Of a DNA stretch of 12,106 bases, positions 7,004 through 12,106 are shown piece by piece. Within the stretch, counting starts at the first letter, position 1. Every line of letters starts with the position of its first letter. Source of the stretch: Chitinophagaceae bacterium (GTDB lineage Bacteria > Bacteroidota > Bacteroidia > Chitinophagales > Chitinophagaceae); contig JACVCQ010000035.1 of assembly GCA_016741945.1 (NCBI GenBank), forward strand, positions 1-12,106, written 5' to 3'. The translations under genes and the position numbers were made by a program. The notes beneath the pieces were generated by a model. The model made no database searches. It was not told the DNA's origin and saw only the letters and a list, made by a program, of their open reading frames with translations.

Positions 7004-9985
7004 TTAAAAGTCAATTTGTAAGTGAAAGAATAATCTTCTGGCTGTTGGATATGGAGCCACATCTACGTTATTGGCAACCGCTTGTGCACCAAATGTGGAT
7101 GTTTCAGGATCATAACCAACATATTTTGTTGCCAGGAAGACATTGTTTCCTGATAAACCAACCCTTGCACGCTGAATCACTCTTCCGAATGAGCGGCTCA
7201 GGAAGTCTTTTGGAACTGTGTAATACAAACCAATCTCACGTACTTTCAGGAATGTTGCATCCTGTACCCAACGACCGGCATTGTTATACGGTGCAGGTGG
7301 ACGCTGACGTCCGTTAGGGATACCATCTTTATTATCATCATCAAACCAACCTTTGGTCGTTCCACCACCATCTGTCAGGAAGGAAGTCAGGTTAATGTTA
7401 TCACCACCACTACGGTATTCCATCAAGAAGTTCAGATCAAAATTCTTCAGGAAAGTAATGTTGTTAGACCATGAAGAAGTCCAGTCGGGTTGTGCATTTC
7501 CCCAAACAGTGAATACGCCGGGAGAAATGGCAGGCGTACCAACAATGGTAGTTGGAGCTACGCCCTGCTGATAAAGAAAAGTACCTAAACCCGTTCCGAA
7601 TGCACCGGCAGTATAAGATGGGATACCCAATCTTGTTAATACTACATCATTCTTCCACCACATCAAACGGGTTGACCATTTGATTTTTTCTTTTTGAATC
7701 ACGGTACCTGATAAGGCCAATTCAATACCCTTGTTTCTCATTTCTGCTTCATTACTCAGTGTTTGAGCCACACCGGTTGAAGGAGAAAGGTTCAAAGGTT
7801 GTAAGTTGTCTTTGGTAGTCTTAATATAATAAGTTCCCTCAAACAAAATTCTATTGTTGAAGAAGCCCGCATCCAAACCAAATTCAATTTCTTCCGCTCT
7901 TTCAGGTCTGATATTTACGTTACCTACATTCACCGCAACAGTTGAACCCAATAACCCTCCGATGTTCACACCACCCAGCGAAGTAAAGGTTGCACCAAAT
8001 GGTACAGGACCTGCAGTTTGACCATAAGCCACACGTGGTTTCAACTGTGTGATAGTGCGTGATTTCCAGAAATCAAAATTGGTCAGGTTCACCGCTAATG
8101 ATGCTTTCGGGAATGCATAGTATTTATTGGGGTCACCATTGGTATTGGATTTATCCCAACGGATACCAACTGTACCAATAATCTTATCTTCAAAATTTGC
8201 TTCCTGTTGTAAGAAAATACCCACATCTCTTTGAGAATTCTCAAACTGTGCTTCTACTTCCTGAACAGTGGCTTGTTTGATGTTAGATTGTCCCGGAGCC
8301 AAACCACGACCACGGTTGAAGAGTCCATCATTCTTAAAGTCTAAACGAACCATACCGGCTTGTGTGGTCATACTCACTTTTTTTACTTCCCAGTTATACA
8401 CCATCGCCGCCTGGAAATTGGTATTCATGGTTTGTTGTTTACCCACCAATACATCACCCGGGTTTGCTTGTCCACGTTGGAACTGCAAATCATCTGGCAG
8501 GTATACTTTAGTAGAATTTTGGAAGAAGTCTAATCCGCCATTCAGTTTGAATTTCAATTGTGATTTTTCAGTACGCAACAGATTTACATCCAATCCGAAT
8601 GATTGAATAAAGCGATTTACCAAAGAGTTATTGACCCCTTTATCAGTTACATGAACCGGATTCTCTGCGAAATATGGGTTTGTTGGATATACACCACCTA
8701 CAGGTCTCAGGTCAAAATAGTTAGGTACGTATGCAATATTGTAACCAATACTGGCGCCTGAGTTGTTCTGGTTACCGGTAAAACCACGATCGGTATTACT
8801 GCGGCTATAATTAGAGTTCACCGTCAAAGTGATGTCTTTCGTGAGTTTATGATCAATATTGGCACGAATAGACTGACGCTCAAACCCTGTTCTTCTCACC
8901 GTACCACCTTCATCTGTCAATGATCCTGAAATGAAGAATTTGGTTTTCTCGTCACCACCACGAAGACTCAAACGACTATTCAGTAAGGTAGCTGTATTGC
9001 CATAGAAATAATCTTCATAGTCAACGAAAGTTCCTGATGCTACTGCATTCTGGTAACGTGTTAATTCAATGGGTCTTCTGGCAACCGGAAAGAAAGAGTT
9101 GATCTTTGCTTCACTCCAGTTGTCAACACCCATCAATTTCAAGGGTGTTGCGAAACCGATATCTTGTGCGAAGCTGATGGTGGTTTTTCCTGCAGCACCT
9201 TTTCGGGTATTGATGACCAATACACCGGCATTTGCACGGGTACCATACATCGCAGCTGCTGATGGGCCTTTTAATACTTCAATGCTTTCAATATCAGCCG
9301 GGTTGATATCTGCCAAACGGTTGGCACCATCATCCTGATTTGCAGCACCGGCCCCTGTTACGGATGCACGACCTGTACGCTGAAAGTCATTGCTGATGTA
9401 CACACCATCTAATACAATCAGTGGTGCTGAAGCTTGTGTAAGACTAGATAAACCACGCAACTGAATGTTGATACCACCACCCGGAGCACCGGAGTTCATA
9501 CGAATGGTAGCACCCGGTACTTTACCATACAGTGCACCATCTGTGGTTTGAATTTGTGTGGTTCCTGTAAGATCACGCGCCGAAACCGTAGTTACCGCAT
9601 TGGCAAGGTTAGAACGTTTGATCGAAGAAGCCAGACCGGTAATTACCACTTCTTTCAATGGATTGATCTCTTCATCCATCATAATGTTCACGGTAGGTCT
9701 ATCGGCTGATACACTTATTTCTGTTGATTTGTAACCAACATAATTCAGTACCAGTACGGCCGTTCTGCCGGAAGGTTTAATGGAAAAATTACCGCTTGCG
9801 TCGGTAGTGGTCACCTGTTTGGTGCCTTTGATGGTAACAGATACTCCTGCAAGTGGATTCCCTGTTACGCTTTCTTTAACTGTGCCCGAGGCGGTGAAGC
9901 CCTGAGCGCCTGCATCTATCATCTTCATAAAGAAGAACAACAGAAACAGCGTTTTCAGTAGATAACGTTTCTGCATACTCAGCAT
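7004..9985 (-). CDS. SusC/RagA-family TonB-dependent outer-membrane transporter (pair 2)
   Basis: Outer-membrane TonB-dependent importer, 993 residues. The hydrophobic signal peptide is probably cleaved after AGA (about residue 27). It is followed by a carboxypeptidase-regulatory-like domain (about 30-104, with GYKSTEISV near its end), a Ton-box region (KEVVITGLA, about 111-119), a plug (about 122-263, with INIQLRGLSS, PLIVLDGVYI and INPADIESIEVLKGPSAAAMYG), then a barrel ending in HLQIDF. A glycine- and alanine-rich insertion in the plug (about 203-223) is absent from SusC1. An in-frame ATG three codons downstream (Met4) is an alternative start. I kept the first because AAAATG context precedes it, and both leave a good signal peptide. 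It follows the hydrolase gene by 55 bp with no hairpin between. Linkage to that enzyme suggests uptake of its substrate or products, but the substrate itself cannot be read from sequence. Confidence 0.95.
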   Translation of the reverse strand: MLSMQKRYLLKTLFLLFFFMKMIDAGAQGFTASGTVKESVTGNPLAGVSVTIKGTKQVTTTDASGNFSIKPSGRTAVLVLNYVGYKSTEISVSADRPTVNIMMDEEINPLKEVVITGLASSIKRSNLANAVTTVSARDLTGTTQIQTTDGALYGKVPGATIRMNSGAPGGGINIQLRGLSSLTQASAPLIVLDGVYISNDFQRTGRASVTGAGAANQDDGANRLADINPADIESIEVLKGPSAAAMYGTRANAGVLVINTRKGAAGKTTISFAQDIGFATPLKLMGVDNWSEAKINSFFPVARRPIELTRYQNAVASGTFVDYEDYFYGNTATLLNSRLSLRGGDEKTKFFISGSLTDEGGTVRRTGFERQSIRANIDHKLTKDITLTVNSNYSRSNTDRGFTGNQNNSGASIGYNIAYVPNYFDLRPVGGVYPTNPYFAENPVHVTDKGVNNSLVNRFIQSFGLDVNLLRTEKSQLKFKLNGGLDFFQNSTKVYLPDDLQFQRGQANPGDVLVGKQQTMNTNFQAAMVYNWEVKKVSMTTQAGMVRLDFKNDGLFNRGRGLAPGQSNIKQATVQEVEAQFENSQRDVGIFLQQEANFEDKIIGTVGIRWDKSNTNGDPNKYYAFPKASLAVNLTNFDFWKSRTITQLKPRVAYGQTAGPVPFGATFTSLGGVNIGGLLGSTVAVNVGNVNIRPERAEEIEFGLDAGFFNNRILFEGTYYIKTTKDNLQPLNLSPSTGVAQTLSNEAEMRNKGIELALSGTVIQKEKIKWSTRLMWWKNDVVLTRLGIPSYTAGAFGTGLGTFLYQQGVAPTTIVGTPAISPGVFTVWGNAQPDWTSSWSNNITFLKNFDLNFLMEYRSGGDNINLTSFLTDGGGTTKGWFDDDNKDGIPNGRQRPPAPYNNAGRWVQDATFLKVREIGLYYTVPKDFLSRSFGRVIQRARVGLSGNNVFLATKYVGYDPETSTFGAQAVANNVDVAPYPTARRLFFHLQIDF

Positions 9986-10040
9986 TTTGTTTGTGAATAA
10001 TTGGGTTTTGAAATGGTTCTATCAAACTTGGATTTAGAGA

Positions 10041-11918
10041 CTATTTTTTCACCATCGGTAATTTAATCACTGATGGGTACTGGGTAGAATGGTGAATTTT
10101 ATTCTCTACTTTAATACCCGTTGCTTCATCATAATTATTTCCTCCCGTATTCATGTTTCTGTCGAAGCGCGGAAAATTACTGCTCGATACTTCGATGCGA
10201 ATGCGATGCCCCGGTGCGAAGTAGTTACTCGTTACCATCGGTGTGAGATCTACCTTATACACTTTTCCTTTTTCCATGAATACTTCTTTATCATATCCTT
10301 CTCTGTACCGCAAACGCTGAATGGTTTCATCCAGATTATACGCTTTACCATCCGGATGCACATCAATCAATTTTAAAGTGATATCCGTATCCGGACCGGA
10401 AGAAGAGACATAGAGTGTAGACTCAATAAAACCGGTTACTTCTACACCATCTTTTAAAATATCAGAAGTATATACCAGAATATCTTCTCTCAATTCCATG
10501 GTAGACTGATCAAAAGAACCGCCCTGCACTGCGTTGCCGGTACAGCATACATTACCGCCATAAGAAGGTACAGGATTCATCGGATCATATTGAAAAGCAT
10601 CAGGCTTGTTTTCCTTGGGTGGAGCAGCTATCAATTGTCCATCTCCATTGCGGGTATTGGCTTTACCGGCACTGCTTAAATAAAAAGATTGCATCTCTGC
10701 TCCGGCCGGTGGGAAGGTTTCAGACTGTTGCCATTTATTGCTACCCATGGTATAGTAGCGTACGCGTGGATTTTTTTGTTTGAAATCATTTTGTTCTCCC
10801 TTCAATAACATATCAAACCATCCCCAAGTGAGTTCATCATAATTCAATCGAGCATCACCCACACTTCTCTCGCCTACAATGGTATTCTCGGTAGCTCTTT
10901 TGTAGGAACAATGTAATACCGGCGCAATCACGAGGTACTGATTATCGGCAATGGCTTTGTCTTTTGCACTGTTACGAACATGATTGAAGAGGGCAATATT
11001 TGGAGCAGAAGACACATCATACCAAGAAACAAACCAGTATGCCGGTGTATTCAAAGACATGTTATCATGATACAGTCCACCCTTGAACCACTTAGGATCA
11101 TTGGGTTTGCGACGAATCATGTCTTCATACACACCCTCCTGTCCTTTTACATTTTTAATGATATCCTGAATCGGAAGATGACGTAAACCTACAGACCAGT
11201 CAACACGAGGCATTTCCGTTGACATATCATAAAAACGTTGTAAACGCTGCAGATCTTTTTGTTGTACTGTTTTGGGGAAAGTAGGCTTGAATTTGTCATT
11301 CTGTGTACCATATAACCATGCAGTGAACAACATTTGTCCGGCCCCACCACGATACCAGTTCCCTTGTTCCATAAACTTTCCTACACGACCAACGCCTGCA
11401 CCATAACCTTGTGCTACCATGGCAGCCAATGCGGGATGGTTTTGTGAAGCCACTGCCATTTGCCATTCAGCGGTAGAAGAACAACCAATTACACCAATTT
11501 TACCATTGCTCCAGGGTTGGGCGGCCATCCAAGTAAAAGCATCATACCCATCGGTGATAGGAGCGCCCAGTATATCCCATTCCCCTTCCGAGAAATAACG
11601 ACCTCTTTCATTTTGCACTACATATGCATACCCGCGTGAAACCGCATTATACGCCTCTTCTAAAGTGCGGGTAGTCATTCTACCGTCTACCCAAGTATTG
11701 AACTGGTAAGGCGTTTTAGAGAAAACAATGGGAACTTTTTGGTTGCCTTTCGGGCGATAAATATCGGTCGCCAATCGGATGCCATCGCGCATAGGCATCA
11801 TGACTTTCTGATCAATGACAGCTATTTCCTGAAGTTTCAGGTAAATAGCAGCAGTATCCTGAGCAGCAGATACAAGGAATAGTATACCGCCGACAAGCAG
11901 TAAAAACAATTTTCTCAT
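10041..11918 (-). CDS. secreted CocE/NonD-family (S15, X-Pro dipeptidyl-peptidase-like) serine hydrolase
   Basis: Alpha/beta-hydrolase of the group that includes cocaine esterase, alpha-amino-acid ester hydrolases and X-Pro dipeptidyl-peptidases; members cleave acyl esters or amides. It has 625 residues. A Sec signal peptide (about 1-19, ending VSAA) places it in the periplasm or outside. The opening MPMRDGIRLATDIYRP (41-56) is diagnostic. Tyr71 in FSKTPY matches the family's oxyanion-hole tyrosine. The triad is read as Ser147 (GCSSTAE), Asp301 (SWYD) and His336 (APVLHCS), by comparison with the Ser, GWYD and GPWSH sites of CocE. The C-terminal half, from about 383, is the PepX_C beta-sandwich (VRYYTMGSNKW, GHRIRIEVSSSNFPRFDRN). 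The nucleophile motif departs from the usual GxSYxG, having Ser for Tyr and Ala for Gly. As first gene of an operon with SusC2/SusD2, it probably prepares or processes the imported compound. The exact substrate is unknown. Confidence 0.92.
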   Translation of the reverse strand: MRKLFLLLVGGILFLVSAAQDTAAIYLKLQEIAVIDQKVMMPMRDGIRLATDIYRPKGNQKVPIVFSKTPYQFNTWVDGRMTTRTLEEAYNAVSRGYAYVVQNERGRYFSEGEWDILGAPITDGYDAFTWMAAQPWSNGKIGVIGCSSTAEWQMAVASQNHPALAAMVAQGYGAGVGRVGKFMEQGNWYRGGAGQMLFTAWLYGTQNDKFKPTFPKTVQQKDLQRLQRFYDMSTEMPRVDWSVGLRHLPIQDIIKNVKGQEGVYEDMIRRKPNDPKWFKGGLYHDNMSLNTPAYWFVSWYDVSSAPNIALFNHVRNSAKDKAIADNQYLVIAPVLHCSYKRATENTIVGERSVGDARLNYDELTWGWFDMLLKGEQNDFKQKNPRVRYYTMGSNKWQQSETFPPAGAEMQSFYLSSAGKANTRNGDGQLIAAPPKENKPDAFQYDPMNPVPSYGGNVCCTGNAVQGGSFDQSTMELREDILVYTSDILKDGVEVTGFIESTLYVSSSGPDTDITLKLIDVHPDGKAYNLDETIQRLRYREGYDKEVFMEKGKVYKVDLTPMVTSNYFAPGHRIRIEVSSSNFPRFDRNMNTGGNNYDEATGIKVENKIHHSTQYPSVIKLPMVKK

Positions 11919-11974
11919 AAGCTTTCTTTAATGCGCTTAAAAATGAAGGCAGCGCAAATGATTAAAACGTTGCA

Positions 11975-11982
11975 TAAATATA
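11975..11982 (-). promoter_or_regulatory. candidate -7 box for the hydrolase operon
   Basis: TATATTTA on the minus strand matches seven of eight positions of the Bacteroidota -7 consensus TANNTTTG. It lies about 57 bp upstream of the hydrolase ATG. No TTG or TTTG -33 element was found at the expected distance. It overlaps the end of the 10-bp inverted repeat described separately, which would suit control by a bound repressor. Confidence 0.3.
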
Positions 11983-12004
11983 ACAATTAAATAAAATTGT
12001 TATA
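11979..12004. repeat. 10-bp inverted repeat in the hydrolase operon promoter region
   Basis: TATAACAATT and AATTGTTATA are perfect 10-bp arms separated by AAATAA. The centre lies about 73 bp upstream of the hydrolase start, and one arm overlaps the best -7 candidate. The layout fits a dimeric transcription-factor operator better than a terminator, because GC content is very low and no T run follows. Confidence 0.5.
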
Positions 12005-12021
12005 GCCTGTAGGAAAAATAC

Positions 12022-12057
12022 ATCAAAAGCAAATACTTATGTGTAATTGCTTTTGAT
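12022..12057. repeat. 11-bp inverted repeat upstream of the hydrolase operon
   Basis: ATCAAAAGCAA (12022-12032) and TTGCTTTTGAT (12047-12057) are perfect 11-bp arms around a 14-nt loop. On the minus strand the hairpin is followed by GTATTTTTCC, so it may be a second, weaker terminator for the gene beyond the right edge. A second regulator site is the alternative. Confidence 0.5.
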
Positions 12058-12069
12058 CCATTGATTTAG

Positions 12070-12098
12070 AAAAAAACCCGATCCAAATGTAGCGGGCT
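12070..12098 (-). terminator. Rho-independent terminator of a gene beyond the right edge
   Basis: On the minus strand, AGCCCG and CGGGTT pair (four GC pairs, one G-U and one A-U) around a 12-nt loop, followed by a run of seven U residues (A run 12070-12076 on the plus strand). It would end a leftward transcript entering from outside the window, making the hydrolase the first gene of its own operon. Confidence 0.65.
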
Positions 12099-12106
12099 GT
12101 AAGGGT

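Noticed and set aside
9974..9976. Alternative start (Met4) for SusC2
   Set aside because: It is possible, but the upstream ATG has good AT-rich context and gives a complete signal peptide. Neither start has a Shine-Dalgarno sequence to decide the matter.
678..9985. Recent tandem duplication of one SusCD pair
   Set aside because: The two SusC proteins differ in the Ton-box region, plug insertion and barrel, and the two SusD proteins differ in their C-terminal signature. They are distant members of the same families, not recent copies.
1600..11186. Numerous plus-strand open frames of 60-115 codons inside the five large genes
   Set aside because: They are antisense shadows of well-supported SusC, SusD and hydrolase genes, with no domain-like sequence, and many are rich in Cys, Ser and Ile as expected from reverse-strand reading.
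678..11918. A single five-gene operon
   Set aside because: A strong hairpin terminator and a 465-bp gap separate SusD2 from SusC1, so two operons are more likely.
1..12106. CRISPR array, insertion sequence, tRNA/rRNA, phage or defence genes
   Set aside because: I saw no spaced direct repeats, transposase-like protein, cloverleaf-forming segment, or defence or phage domain in any frame.

Overview
The window looks like Bacteroidota chromosome, most likely from the Chitinophagaceae or a relative. The evidence is two SusC/SusD (RagA/RagB-type) outer-membrane import pairs, short lipoprotein signal peptides, AT-rich leaders without clear Shine-Dalgarno sequences, and a LytTR-type regulator. The genus call is an inference from protein style and was not searched. 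All six genes lie on the minus strand, so transcription runs from right to left.

From right to left: the right edge (about 12106-11919) holds an intrinsic terminator for a gene outside the window. Two clear inverted repeats follow, then the leader of the first operon. Operon A (11918-5622) encodes a secreted CocE/NonD (S15/X-Pro dipeptidyl-peptidase-like) serine hydrolase, a SusC-like TonB-dependent transporter and a SusD-like surface lipoprotein. It ends in a run of degenerate 7-bp repeats and a perfect 20-bp hairpin. A 465-bp non-coding gap (5157-5621) then separates it from operon B. This gap also contains a terminator facing the opposite way, on the plus strand, with no plus-strand gene to explain it. 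Operon B (5156-678) is a second SusC/SusD pair with no enzyme beside it, ending in a textbook terminator. After a 390-bp AT-rich gap, a LytTR-domain protein runs off the left edge.

Working model: in operon A the exported hydrolase would act on an ester or amide compound (peptide-like or acyl-amino-acid-like by family), and SusC2/SusD2 would take up the substrate or product through the outer membrane using TonB energy. Operon B is a separate importer of unknown substrate. The two SusCD pairs differ clearly in sequence, so this is not a recent tandem duplication.

I do not see a previously undescribed multi-gene system. The points most worth checking are the orphan plus-strand terminator, the unusual active-site motif and cysteine placement in the hydrolase, the degenerate heptamer repeat, and the palindromes upstream of operon A.
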